NCBI GenBank assembly: GCA_963753195.1
Contig: CAVWBH010000007.1
Location: forward strand, 186,001-250,000
Origin: Palsa-504 sp963753195
Lineage (GTDB): Bacteria > Actinomycetota > Actinomycetes > Streptosporangiales > Streptosporangiaceae
DNA: 64,000 nucleotides
Direction: 5' to 3'
A model generated the notes under the pieces. The model was not told where the DNA came from. It ran no database searches and saw only the letters and a program-made list of their open reading frames with translations. Positions 7,215 to 15,617 of the stretch are shown here, one piece after another. A program made the position numbers and the translations under genes. How positions within the stretch are numbered: the first letter of the stretch is position 1; every line of letters starts with the position of its first letter.

Positions 7215-8761
7215 GCGAAAAGCTGCGCGTGGCCGTGATCGGGCTGCTGCTGGTCGTGCTGGCCAGCCTGGTGCTGCTGGTGGTCCGCCCGAGCCTGAAC
7301 CCGGCGCACGTGCGGCCACTGCCGCTCATCGCCCTGGCGTGGATCGCCTTCCTGACCGCCGCCGCGGCGCTGCGGAAGGTGCCGCGGCGGGCCGCGGTGG
7401 GGCTCATCCTGCTCGGCGGAATCGCCGTCCAGGCGGCCGCGGTGTCCGCGCCGCCGCGGCTGAGCGACGACGTGTACCGCTACGTCTGGGACGGCCAGGT
7501 GCAGGCGGCCGGCATCGACCCGTACCAGTACGTGCCCGCCGCGCAGCAGCTGGCCGGGCTGCGGGATGAGTTCCTGTGGCATCCCAGCGCCGATCACTGC
7601 CTGTCGCAGCGCTATGTGAGCCGTCACCAGGCCGCGGACCTCACGGCAGGCTGCACGCTCATCAACCGGCCGGCGGTGCCGACCATCTACCCGCCCGTGG
7701 CCGAGGCGTACTTCCTCGGCGTGCACTACCTGCCGTCGGCCGATGACTCGACCACGCCCATCCAGGCCGCCACCGCGGGGGTTGCGCTGCTGACCACCGT
7801 GCTGCTGCTGTTCGGCCTGGGCCGGCTCGGCCGTGACGTCCGGATGGCCGCGCTGTGGGCGTGGTGCCCGACCGTGGCCGTGGAGGCCGGTAACAGCGCC
7901 CACGTGGACGTCGTCGCGGTGGGCATCACCGCGGCGGCGCTGCTGGTGCTGGCCGGCGCCCGCGGGCGGACGGGGCGGACCATCCTGGGCGGGGTCCTGC
8001 TGGGCCTGGCCATCGCGACCAAGGTGACGCCGGTGCTGACCGGGCCCGCCGTCCTGCGGCGGCGCTGGGCGACGGTGGTGCTCGCCGCGGGCAGCGCGTT
8101 CACGGCCGTCTACATCCCGCACGTCCTGGCCGTGGGCGGGAAGGTGATCGGCTTCCTGCCCGGCTACCTGCAGCAGGAGGGGTACGACAACGGGACGAGG
8201 TTCGGCATCATCGGGCTGTTCGCCAGCGGGAAGCTGGCCATCGCCCTGGCCGTGCTCATCCTGGCCGCCGTCGCGCTGGCCGTGCTCCGGTTCACCGATC
8301 CCGACCGGCCCTGGCAGGGCGCGCTGGTCATGACCGCGGCCGCGCTGGCCGTCACCACGCCGCGGTACGAGTGGTACGCGCTGCTCCTGGTGATGCTGGT
8401 CGCGCTCGACGGCCGGCCAGAGTGGCTGGCCTTCGCCGCGGGCGCGTACTACGCCGCCGAGCCGAGCCTGGGCCGGTACACCCTCCCGGACCGGGTGCAC
8501 AACGCGGTCGCCTACGGCGTGCCGGTGCTGGTCGTCAGCGTGGGGTGGCTCCTCCGGCGTGAGCTGGCCCGGCGCGCTGGAGCCGTTACTGCCCCGGTTA
8601 CGCCTGGCGCGCCGGTCGCCGCTGGTGCGCCGGTCGCCGCTGGTGCGCCGGTCGCCGCTGGCGCGCCGGTCGCAGCGGTCGCGGCTGACGCGGAGCGGCC
8701 GACGGCCGCGGAACCCTTGCCGCGGCGGGTGGCGCCTGCCGATCGCGGGGTCCGGGTCTGA
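7211..8761 (+). CDS. GT87-like integral membrane glycosyltransferase
   Basis: This is a 516-residue protein with about ten hydrophobic helices. A D-D-V-Y-R-Y-V-W-D-G motif at 86-95, in the first large loop, resembles the acidic active-site loop of GT-C polyprenyl-phosphate-sugar transferases (GT87/DUF2029). Such enzymes transfer mannose or related sugars outside the membrane from a lipid carrier, and the GT2 protein nearby could charge that carrier. The cytoplasmic tail contains four P-V-A-A-G-A-like repeats encoded by 18-bp units (about 8608-8680), probably a slippage product. The ATG overlaps the methyltransferase stop. Confidence 0.82.
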   Translation: MSEKLRVAVIGLLLVVLASLVLLVVRPSLNPAHVRPLPLIALAWIAFLTAAAALRKVPRRAAVGLILLGGIAVQAAAVSAPPRLSDDVYRYVWDGQVQAAGIDPYQYVPAAQQLAGLRDEFLWHPSADHCLSQRYVSRHQAADLTAGCTLINRPAVPTIYPPVAEAYFLGVHYLPSADDSTTPIQAATAGVALLTTVLLLFGLGRLGRDVRMAALWAWCPTVAVEAGNSAHVDVVAVGITAAALLVLAGARGRTGRTILGGVLLGLAIATKVTPVLTGPAVLRRRWATVVLAAGSAFTAVYIPHVLAVGGKVIGFLPGYLQQEGYDNGTRFGIIGLFASGKLAIALAVLILAAVALAVLRFTDPDRPWQGALVMTAAALAVTTPRYEWYALLLVMLVALDGRPEWLAFAAGAYYAAEPSLGRYTLPDRVHNAVAYGVPVLVVSVGWLLRRELARRAGAVTAPVTPGAPVAAGAPVAAGAPVAAGAPVAAVAADAERPTAAEPLPRRVAPADRGVRV

Positions 8762-8855
8762 GCGGCGCCGGGCCGGGACCGGCCCTTCCTTACCGGTTGG
8801 TTACCCGCGAGCCAAACACCAAACGAACCGGGCCCTCTGGGCCGTGAATGGGGAT

Positions 8856-10097
8856 ATGAGCTACGATCCGTCGCACCGCAAGCCGCCGCGCCAGGAACGG
8901 TGGCCGAACGCGACCCCCCGAGAGGGCTGGCCGGCCTACCGGCAAGGCGAAGCCGACCAGGCATGGCGGCCGGTGGGTACCTTGGCCGGCGGCAGTAGCA
9001 ACGGCTACGCCGATGCTCGGGATGGCCAGGGCGGCGCCCGGGACGGTGGCGACTGGGGCAACCGTGCTTGGGACGGCCAGGGCGGCACGTGGGACGGTGG
9101 CGGCCAGCGCGGCACGTGGGATGGTGGCGGCCAGCGCGGCACGTGGGATGGTGGCGGCCAGGGCGGCTCGTGGGGCAGCAATGCGTGGGCCGATGAAGCG
9201 AGCAGCGGCTACCGGACGGCCGGGAACGGCTACGGCGGTCCGGCCACTGCCTATCCCGCTGCCGGTGACCGCTTCTCCGATGGCTTTGACGGTGCGGCCG
9301 ACGGTTACGGTGCGGCCAGCGGTTACGGCGCAGTGACGGACTACGACACGAGCACGGGCTACAACGCGACCGCGGACTATGAGGCCGGGAACGGCTATCG
9401 CGGCCGGGACGGATACCGCGGCGGGGACGGATACGGCGGCGGGGACGGATACGGCGACTGGGACGGCTACGCCCAGGCGGGGCAGGAATTCACGGGCTCG
9501 GCTGGCTACCTGGGGCAGGACGAGCATCCGGGAGTCGGCTCCGGCGCCTCCTCGGTACTGGTCGCTCCTGACCTCAGGGGGGAATGGTGGCAGCAGCCGG
9601 ACGGAGGTGACAGGGCGGGCCGGGACGTCGGCCGCGATCAAGTGATCATCGCGGCCGTGACGGGATTCCTCTCGGCAGCGGTCGCGCTCGGCGTCGCCAC
9701 GCTCGCGGCCGGGTTCGTCCAGCCGCAGGCCTCGCCGGCCAACCTCATCGGCGGTGTCTTGCTCGACCGGCTCCCGGCCGGGCTGAAAAACATGGTGACG
9801 GCCCACCTTGGCGCGCATGGCGGGACCGTGCTGCTGCTCGGGGTGATCGCTGTCGTCGCCGTCATGCTGGGCTACGCGGCCCGGCGTAACGCGAGCCTCG
9901 GGGTGGCCGGCCTGGCGGCGGCCGGCCTGCTCGGTGCGTTCGTGGCCATCACCAGGCCGGAGAGCCGGACCATCGACGTCATCCCGCCAGCGATCGGCGT
10001 CGCCGCGGGGATCATCGCGCTGCTATGGCTGACCCGCATGTCGGCGCCGCTGATGTCCTCGCGGGCCGCCGAGGGCAGCCGCCGGAGGGCACGATGA
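8856..10097 (+). CDS. Gly/Tyr/Asp-rich protein with four-helix membrane domain of a sulfite-oxidase-like enzyme
   Basis: Residues 1-255 are low-complexity, rich in Gly, Tyr, Asp and Trp. They include three W-D-G-G-G-Q-(R/G)-G repeats and many D-G-Y-G units. Residues about 263-400 form four hydrophobic helices (starting I-I-A-A-V-T-G-F-L-S and ending I-A-L-L-W-L). These match from memory the N-terminal membrane domain that in many actinobacteria is fused to the Mo-binding domain. Here a stop follows and the Mo domain is a separate ORF with an ATGA overlap. The start is the ATG at 8856 (GTG at 8844 is possible), and the ribosome site is weak. It may act as a membrane anchor or electron conduit. 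Confidence 0.75.
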   Translation: MSYDPSHRKPPRQERWPNATPREGWPAYRQGEADQAWRPVGTLAGGSSNGYADARDGQGGARDGGDWGNRAWDGQGGTWDGGGQRGTWDGGGQRGTWDGGGQGGSWGSNAWADEASSGYRTAGNGYGGPATAYPAAGDRFSDGFDGAADGYGAASGYGAVTDYDTSTGYNATADYEAGNGYRGRDGYRGGDGYGGGDGYGDWDGYAQAGQEFTGSAGYLGQDEHPGVGSGASSVLVAPDLRGEWWQQPDGGDRAGRDVGRDQVIIAAVTGFLSAAVALGVATLAAGFVQPQASPANLIGGVLLDRLPAGLKNMVTAHLGAHGGTVLLLGVIAVVAVMLGYAARRNASLGVAGLAAAGLLGAFVAITRPESRTIDVIPPAIGVAAGIIALLWLTRMSAPLMSSRAAEGSRRRAR

Positions 10098-11173
10098 CGA
10101 CCAACATCGACCGGCGTAGGTTCCTGACCGCGGCCGGCGGCACCGCCGCCGTAGCGGCGGCGGCCGGGGTCGGCGGCGAACTGCTGATCAGCAAGCGGTA
10201 CCGGGCGAACATGGCGCCCGCGAGCTCGCCCCCGCCTACCCCGCTCAGCATCAAGCCCGTGCCGTCGCCCGGGAACGCCGCGCTGAACGTCCCGGGTCTG
10301 TCCCCGTTCTACACGCCGGACGAGCACTTCTACCGGGTCGACACGTCCCTGACGATCCCGCAGCTCGCGGCGTCGACCTGGCAGCTGCGTATCCACGGCA
10401 TGGTCGACAAGCCGATGACGATCACCTTCGACCAGCTGTCCCGGATGGAGATGGTGGAGCACGACATCACCCTGACCTGCGTCTCGGAGAGCGTCGGCGG
10501 CGGCTATGTCGGCAACGCCCGCTGGCAGGGCACGCTGCTCGCGGATGTGCTCCGCAAAGCGGGGATCCAGCCGGGCGCCGACCAGATCGTGATGCGTGAC
10601 CCGGGCGGCATGACCATCGGCGTGGCCACCGATCCGGTGATGGACGGCCGCGCATCCATGCTCGCGGTGGGCATGAACGGCCAGCCGCTGCCGGCCGCGC
10701 ACGGCTACCCGGTCCGCGTGGTGGTGCCAGGCTTGTACGGCTACGTGTCGGCGACCAAGTGGGTGGTGGACATGGAGCTCACCACGTTCGGCGCGTTCGA
10801 CGCTTACTGGGTGCGGCAAGGCTGGTCCCAGCAGGCGGCGATCAAGACCGAATCGCGCATCGACGTGCCGAAGATGGGCAGCCGCCTGACCGCCGGCCGG
10901 ACCACCATCGCCGGCGTGGCCTGGGCCCAGCACACGGGCATCGAAGCCGTCGAGGTGAGCGTGGACGGGACCTGGTACACCGCGAATCTGGCCGCCCAGG
11001 ACACGATTGACACCTGGCGCCAATGGTCCTACGTGTGGGACGCGCCTGCGGGAAAGCACACCCTGAAGGTCCGCGCGACCGACAAGGCCGGCTACACGCA
11101 GACCGCGGTGGCGCACCGGCCCGAGCCCAACGGGGCCACCGGCTATCACACCGTCGGCGTGAACGTCGCCTGA
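10094..11173 (+). CDS. Tat-exported sulfite-oxidase-family molybdopterin oxidoreductase
   Basis: The 359-residue protein begins M-T-T-N-I-D-R-R-R-F-L-T-A-A-G-G, a twin-arginine motif followed by a hydrophobic Ala/Gly helix. The Mo-pterin domain has the expected cysteine ligand (Cys129 in T-L-T-C-V-S). The C-terminal dimerisation domain resembles an Ig fold (residues about 265-355). Family members oxidise or reduce S- or N-oxides, or sulfite, outside the membrane. Its ATG overlaps the stop of the membrane-domain gene by 4 bp, so the two are made together. The donor and substrate are not identifiable here. Confidence 0.88.
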   Translation: MTTNIDRRRFLTAAGGTAAVAAAAGVGGELLISKRYRANMAPASSPPPTPLSIKPVPSPGNAALNVPGLSPFYTPDEHFYRVDTSLTIPQLAASTWQLRIHGMVDKPMTITFDQLSRMEMVEHDITLTCVSESVGGGYVGNARWQGTLLADVLRKAGIQPGADQIVMRDPGGMTIGVATDPVMDGRASMLAVGMNGQPLPAAHGYPVRVVVPGLYGYVSATKWVVDMELTTFGAFDAYWVRQGWSQQAAIKTESRIDVPKMGSRLTAGRTTIAGVAWAQHTGIEAVEVSVDGTWYTANLAAQDTIDTWRQWSYVWDAPAGKHTLKVRATDKAGYTQTAVAHRPEPNGATGYHTVGVNVA

Positions 11174-11188
11174 GCCAGAGCCAGAGCC

Positions 11189-11228
11189 AGCCGCTGGCGC
11201 GCACCCGCTTCGCGCACCAGCGGCTTTT
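11189..11228 (+). terminator. hairpin terminator after the Mo oxidoreductase gene
   Basis: The 9-bp arms at 11189-11197 and 11217-11225 pair perfectly, with an inner GCGC/GCGC pairing, and a TTTT run follows at 11225-11228. It lies 15 bp after the stop codon and faces the convergent VWA gene. Confidence 0.7.
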
Positions 11229-11281
11229 CTTCGGCCGACCGGCCGACCGGCCGGCCGTGACGGCCGTGGCGGCAGAGCGGG

Positions 11282-12526
11282 TCAGCGGGCGGCGAGGGCG
11301 GCGACCAGGTCAGCGAGCGCGTTGACGCTGTGCGCGCTCACCACGGCGTCGCAGTACGGCCAGGCCGCGGCCATCCCGCCCACCGCCGGGCGGTAACGCG
11401 CTGACTGAGTGCGAGGGTTGGCCCAGACGATCCGGTAGGCCATCCGGGACAGCCGGGCCATCTGCTCGCCGAGCAGCGCGGCATCGCCGGTTTCCCAGCC
11501 GTCGGAGATGATCAGCACCACCGCGCCGCGGGCCATGCCGCGGGAGCCGTACCGGTCGTTGAACTCCTTGAGCGCGGCGCCGATCCGGGTGCCGCCGGAC
11601 CAGTCGGGGGCCGCCTCGGCCGCCTTGGCCAGCATGGTGTCCGGGCTGGCCGCGGCCAGCGCCGGCGTCAGCCGGGTCAGCCGGGTGGCGAAGCTGAACA
11701 CCTCGGGCCGGTTCTGCGAGCCGCCGCGGACCTGGCCGCCGTGCAGGGCGTACAGCAGCATGAGCAGCGCGCGGGAGTAAGCCTCCATGGAACCCGAGAT
11801 GTCGCACAGCACGACGAGGCGGCGGGCCCGGACCCGGGGCGCGCGCCGGGACAGCCGGATCGCCTCGCCCCCGGTGCGCCGGGCCTGGCGCATGGTGCCG
11901 CGCAGGTCGGGCCGCTTGCCGTCCCGGGCGCGGCGGTACCGGCGGGTCCGGCGGGGCGGGATGGCCAGGCTCATCTCACGCATGAGTGCGATCAGGTCGC
12001 TGAGCTCGGCCGGGGAGAGCTCGGCGAAGTCGCGGCCGCGCAGCACCTCCTCAGCCGTAGCCACCGCGCGGATGATCGGGGCTTCGGTGAGCGATTCGCC
12101 TTCGCTCCCCTCGGACGGCGCGGATTCGCGCACCACGTCCGTTCCGGCTAGTCGTGGGTCGTCCTTCGGTGACGTCCCAGCGGCCGACGGGCCGCGGTCC
12201 CCGTCGGCCGCCGGCTGAAGGCCGGCCGACTGCCCGAGTTCGAGCCTGAACTCGCCCACCAGCAGCGCGAACACGCGCTCAAAGATGACCACCTGACCCG
12301 GGTCGGAGACCAGCGTGGCCAGCGCGCAGGCGTGCAGGTCGGCGAGCGAGCGGGCGTTCATGACCGTGAGGGCGCCCGACAGCCGCTCGCACCTGTCGGG
12401 ACCGACGGGGAGGCCGGCGGCGTGCAGGGCCGTGCCCAGTGCCGCCGCTAGTGCGGCCACGTCCGGCGTGGCGTCCGGGGAGGCCGGCGCCACATCCGAC
12501 GCGAGATCAGTCAAGGGAGCCGACAA
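11282..12526 (-). CDS. VWA-domain protein, CoxE-like
   Basis: This 414-residue protein has a variable N-terminal half. Its C-terminal von Willebrand A domain carries the MIDAS motif D-I-S-G-S (242-246), the W-S-G-G-T-R-I-G loop with the MIDAS threonine, and S-D-G-W-E-T-G-D. CoxE-like proteins work with MoxR AAA+ ATPases as chaperone pairs that mature metal or cofactor enzymes. The MoxR gene immediately upstream overlaps this one. Start is uncertain. The frame opens at TTG 12526 (20-bp overlap), and a TTG at 12514 would give a tighter 8-bp overlap. No clear ribosome site is seen, so coupling is likely. Confidence 0.85.
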   Translation of the reverse strand: MSAPLTDLASDVAPASPDATPDVAALAAALGTALHAAGLPVGPDRCERLSGALTVMNARSLADLHACALATLVSDPGQVVIFERVFALLVGEFRLELGQSAGLQPAADGDRGPSAAGTSPKDDPRLAGTDVVRESAPSEGSEGESLTEAPIIRAVATAEEVLRGRDFAELSPAELSDLIALMREMSLAIPPRRTRRYRRARDGKRPDLRGTMRQARRTGGEAIRLSRRAPRVRARRLVVLCDISGSMEAYSRALLMLLYALHGGQVRGGSQNRPEVFSFATRLTRLTPALAAASPDTMLAKAAEAAPDWSGGTRIGAALKEFNDRYGSRGMARGAVVLIISDGWETGDAALLGEQMARLSRMAYRIVWANPRTQSARYRPAVGGMAAAWPYCDAVVSAHSVNALADLVAALAAR

Positions 12527-13415
12527 CCGTGGCCAGCCCGGCCTGGCGCACCATCTCCTCGTCCTCCGGGTACTTCAGTACAGTGCTCATGGTCTGTTCG
12601 GCGACGTGTCCATCCAGTTCGGAGGCCCCGAGCACGCTCAGTGCGTTCGCCCAGCTGATCGCCTCGGAAATGCCCGGCGCCTTGGTCAGGTCGATCTTGC
12701 GCAGCCGCTGGACCGCCGTGGCGATCTCCCCGGCCAGCTTTTCGCTGGCCGTGGGGACCCGGCGCCTGATGATGTCCGCGACGCGCGGGGTGTCCGGGTA
12801 GGCGATCCAGTGGTACAGGCAGCGCCGCTTCAGCGCGTCGTGCAGATCCCTGGTCCGGTTCGAGGTGAGCACGGTGATCGGGGGCAGCTTGGCGTGCTGG
12901 GTGCCGAGTTCGGGGATGGTCACCGCCGCCTCGGCCAGCAGCTCGAACAGGAACGCCTCGAATTCATCGTCGGCCCGGTCGACCTCGTCGATGAGCAGCA
13001 CGGCGGGATGGGGGCCCGGATGCAGCAGCGCGGTGAGCAGCGGCCGCGACAGCAGGTATTCGTTGGTGAACAGGTCCCGGTCGCTGATGTGCTGCCCCTC
13101 CGCCTCCGCCAGCCGGATGGCCAGCAGCTGGCGCGGGTAATTCCACTCGTACAGTGCCTCGGCGGCCGAGATGCCCTCGTAGCACTGCAGCCGGACCAGC
13201 GGCGTGCCGATCGCGGTGGCCAGGGCCTTGGCCGCCTCGGTCTTGCCGACACCGGGTTCGCCTTCCAGCAGGATCGGCTGCCCCATCCGGACGGCTAGGA
13301 ACAACGCGGAGGCCAGCTGGTCCCCGGCCAGGTAACCGATCGTCTCCAGCGCCGCCGACAGCGCGCCGACATCGGGGAACCGCTGGTCAAGGTCGTTCGT
13401 CAGAGGGCTGCTCAC
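12507..13415 (-). CDS. MoxR-family AAA+ ATPase
   Basis: This is a 302-residue ATPase with Walker A G-E-P-G-V-G-K-T (52-59), Walker B V-L-L-I-D-E-V-D and sensor-1 L-T-S-N-R-T-R-D. Length matches the CoxD/MoxR branch. It is inferred to remodel partner complexes with the VWA protein encoded next. GTG 13415 is preferred because GATGGGA lies just before it. GTG 13445 in frame is an alternative that adds ten residues. The upstream 250 bp contains a more AT-rich patch around 13475-13515, a likely promoter area, and the large palindrome at 13572. Confidence 0.9.
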   Translation of the reverse strand: MSSPLTNDLDQRFPDVGALSAALETIGYLAGDQLASALFLAVRMGQPILLEGEPGVGKTEAAKALATAIGTPLVRLQCYEGISAAEALYEWNYPRQLLAIRLAEAEGQHISDRDLFTNEYLLSRPLLTALLHPGPHPAVLLIDEVDRADDEFEAFLFELLAEAAVTIPELGTQHAKLPPITVLTSNRTRDLHDALKRRCLYHWIAYPDTPRVADIIRRRVPTASEKLAGEIATAVQRLRKIDLTKAPGISEAISWANALSVLGASELDGHVAEQTMSTVLKYPEDEEMVRQAGLATVVGSLD

Positions 13416-13571
13416 ATGTGTCCCATCAAAAGTCCGCGTTAGCACCGATCAGGCCGGCCCGGTGAGCCCGCCAGTTTTGAACAACGCTTTAGGTCATGTT
13501 TATCTTTCCTCACCAACTGTGATCTAATCGGCCAGCCGATGGCCAGGTCGGTGCGCAGCGACCGGGTCGCG

Positions 13572-13629
13572 AACCAATGAGAGTGGCGCTGTGCCCATTC
13601 TTACGGGTACAGCGCCACAACCATTGGTT
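13572..13629. repeat. 58-bp two-step palindrome
   Basis: Outer arms AACCAATG (13572-13579) and CATTGGTT (13622-13629) and inner arms GTGGCGCTGT (13583-13592) and ACAGCGCCAC (13610-13619) pair perfectly, with a further CCC/GGG inside. It lies about 65 bp after the deaminase stop and 155 bp before the MoxR start. There is no T-run, so its role is open. Confidence 0.85.
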
Positions 13630-13694
13630 GGGTGGGGAGCGGGGAGGCGGCGCTGGGGAGCAGGGGGGGCGGCGCTGGGAGAGGGGCGGCAGGC

Positions 13695-14156
13695 TCAGCG
13701 GCCGCCGATGTCCTCGCTCCAGATCTCGGGATAGCGCTGCTGGAACTCGCGCATAGCCGCGACGCAGTCCGGGTCGTCGAGCAGTACGACCTCCACGCCG
13801 CGGCTGGCCAGGAAACCGAGGTCGCCCGGGTACGTCTCGGCCTCGCCGACGACCACCCGGGGGATCTGGAACAGCAGGATGGCCCCGGTGCACATCGGGC
13901 AGGGGGACAGCGTGGTGTACAAGACGGAATCGGCGTAGGACGGCCGGCGGCCGGTGTTGCGCAGGCAGGCGATCTCGCCGTGCGCTACCGGGTCGCCCTG
14001 CTGCACCCGCTCGTTGTGGCCCGCCCCGATGACCTGGCCGCCCGCGGTGAGGACGGCCCCGACCGGCACGCCGCCAGCTTCCAGGCTGGCCCGGGCCTGG
14101 CCCAGGGCCAGCGCCATCATGTCCCGATCGGTCTGATCCGGCTGTCCATATCCCAT
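13695..14156 (-). CDS. cytosine deaminase, yeast Fcy1-like family
   Basis: This is a 153-residue zinc deaminase. H-G-E (His59, Glu61) and S-P-C-P-M-C (Cys86, Cys89) supply the zinc ligands and the proton shuttle. The blocks G-G-V-P-V-G, G-A-G-H-N-E-R, T-T-L-S-P-C, I-P-R-V-V-V-G-E and the C-terminal W-S-E-D-I-G closely follow the fungal Fcy1 cytosine deaminase rather than TadA or the amidohydrolase CodA. It probably converts cytosine to uracil for pyrimidine salvage. A clear ATG start and normal length support it. It could also act on a related base. Confidence 0.85.
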   Translation of the reverse strand: MGYGQPDQTDRDMMALALGQARASLEAGGVPVGAVLTAGGQVIGAGHNERVQQGDPVAHGEIACLRNTGRRPSYADSVLYTTLSPCPMCTGAILLFQIPRVVVGEAETYPGDLGFLASRGVEVVLLDDPDCVAAMREFQQRYPEIWSEDIGGR

Positions 14157-14167
14157 GCCGGCTTACG

Positions 14168-14754
14168 CTACCCCTGCCTCCCCTTACCGGGCCGAACGAG
14201 GCGTGGCTGACGGGCCCGGGCTCGGCTGAGCGCCGCGAGCCGGGTCCGCGGCCATTCGTAGGTGAGCTCCTCCCGGACCCGCAGCCTGGCCCAGCGGGCC
14301 GCCTCGACCTGCAGGGCCCGCGCGGCCGCGGCGACCGCGGCCGGGTCCACGTCCGCGTCGGGCAGGACGCTGAGCCTGGTGGCGGCCAGGGTCAGGATCT
14401 GAGTGGCCGACGGGTGATCCAGGCCCGCCACGCCTTCGACGAGGTTAGCCAGCGCCTCGGCACGCAGGCCTCGCGGGCCGAAGCTGGCTAGCAGTTCCGC
14501 GGAACGCTGCCGCGCGTGCGGCGGGCGGCGGCCGCTGACGTGCTGCATGCTGTCGAAAACGAGGCCCGCCGCGATGGCGCCCCAGATGCCGTCCGGGATA
14601 TGCAGCTCGCGCTCCACCACCAGGTGCCTTAGGTCGTGCGGGAGCAGCCGGCGGCCCGGTCGCTCCCGTACAGCCGGTATACGGTCCCGTCGTCGCGCTC
14701 CACCAAGGCGTAGGCGCGCTGGTGATCGGGCAGCCGGGGGAACGTCACGCGCAT
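14168..14754 (-). pseudogene. frameshifted hypothetical protein gene
   Basis: The ATG at 14754 opens a frame reading M-R-V-T-F-P-R-L-P-D-H-Q that stops at 14629 after 41 residues. A second frame reads on without a start (L-P-H-D-L-R-H-L-V-V-E-R-E-L, then I-P-D-G-I-W-G-A-I) to 14168. Joined near 14650-14670, the two halves form one protein of about 195 residues ending in a basic tail. One base seems lost or gained in a G/C-rich stretch. It is either a genuine broken gene or a sequence error. Function is unknown; the intact form looks soluble and helical. Confidence 0.7.
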
Positions 14755-14833
14755 AAAGCCCACTATGCGGAGCAGCGAACCAGGCGCCTAATGGTTTTCC
14801 GCACGGCGGGGCCATACCGTATGGTGGCCGATC

Positions 14834-15340
14834 GTGGCGGGACGCGGGACGACGGCGACGGTGGCGCTCGAGCGGGCCGGGATCCCGTTCACTGTGCACG
14901 AATACGCGCACGACCCGCGGCATGAGTCATATGGCCGCGAGGCGAGCGAAGCCCTCGGGGTCAGCGCGCAGCGGGTGTTCAAGACGCTGATCGCCGAGGT
15001 GGACGGGAACCTGGTCGCCGGGGTGGTCCCGGTGGACGGCCAGCTCGACCTCAAGGCGCTGGCCGCGGCGGCCGGCGGCAAGCGGGCCGCGATGGCCGCG
15101 GCCGCCGCGGCCGAGCGGGCCACGGGCTACGTGACGGGCGGCATCTCCCCGCTGGGCCAGCGCAGGCGGCTGCCCGTGGTGATCGACGGGTCGGCGCTGG
15201 CGTTCAGCACGGTGTTCTGCAGCGGCGGCCGGCGCGGCCTGGAAATCGAGCTCGCCCCGGCCGACCTGATCCGGGCGGCGGGCGCGACAGTGGCCAGCAT
15301 CGGCGTCCCCGGGCCCGGCGGGCCACGGGCCTCCCGGTAG
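14834..15340 (+). CDS. ybaK: YbaK/EbsC-type aminoacyl-tRNA deacylase
   Basis: This 168-residue protein has the YbaK order: a short N-terminal helix, H-E-Y-A-H-D, then V-F-K-T-L-I-A with the conserved catalytic-site lysine, and T-G-Y-V-T-G-G-I-S-P-L-G. The last motif (GxxGGxSPxG) is diagnostic for Cys-tRNA(Pro) deacylases, which hydrolyse cysteine wrongly loaded on tRNA(Pro) in the cytoplasm. The start is GTG at 14834. It is divergent from the frameshifted gene, 79 bp away. Confidence 0.93.
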   Translation: MAGRGTTATVALERAGIPFTVHEYAHDPRHESYGREASEALGVSAQRVFKTLIAEVDGNLVAGVVPVDGQLDLKALAAAAGGKRAAMAAAAAAERATGYVTGGISPLGQRRRLPVVIDGSALAFSTVFCSGGRRGLEIELAPADLIRAAGATVASIGVPGPGGPRASR

Positions 15341-15617
15341 AGCGCGGACGCGGAGCTCGCGGCGGGGCGCGGCGGCGGGCGGCTGGGGCGGGGCGGCGGA
15401 CGGGGGATCCGGTGGGGTGGGCCCAGCACCCGAATCGTTATGTGACAATCGTGGGTCTTCGCAGCGTTACGAAGCGCTTTGCCCTAGATTTTCGGCCTAG
15501 CAAATGGGCCACGCGGGTGCATCGATGTCACGTCTGGAAGGACCGCCACGGCGGTAACTTCGCGGTACCCCTTACTGGGCCGCCGGATGCCTCGCTCAAC
15601 GAACTGAGGAGGCATCC

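Noticed and set aside
9075..9170. Regular ~30-bp repeats that could look like a CRISPR array
   Set aside because: They are contiguous coding repeats (W-D-G-G-G-Q) with no unique spacers and no cas genes nearby.
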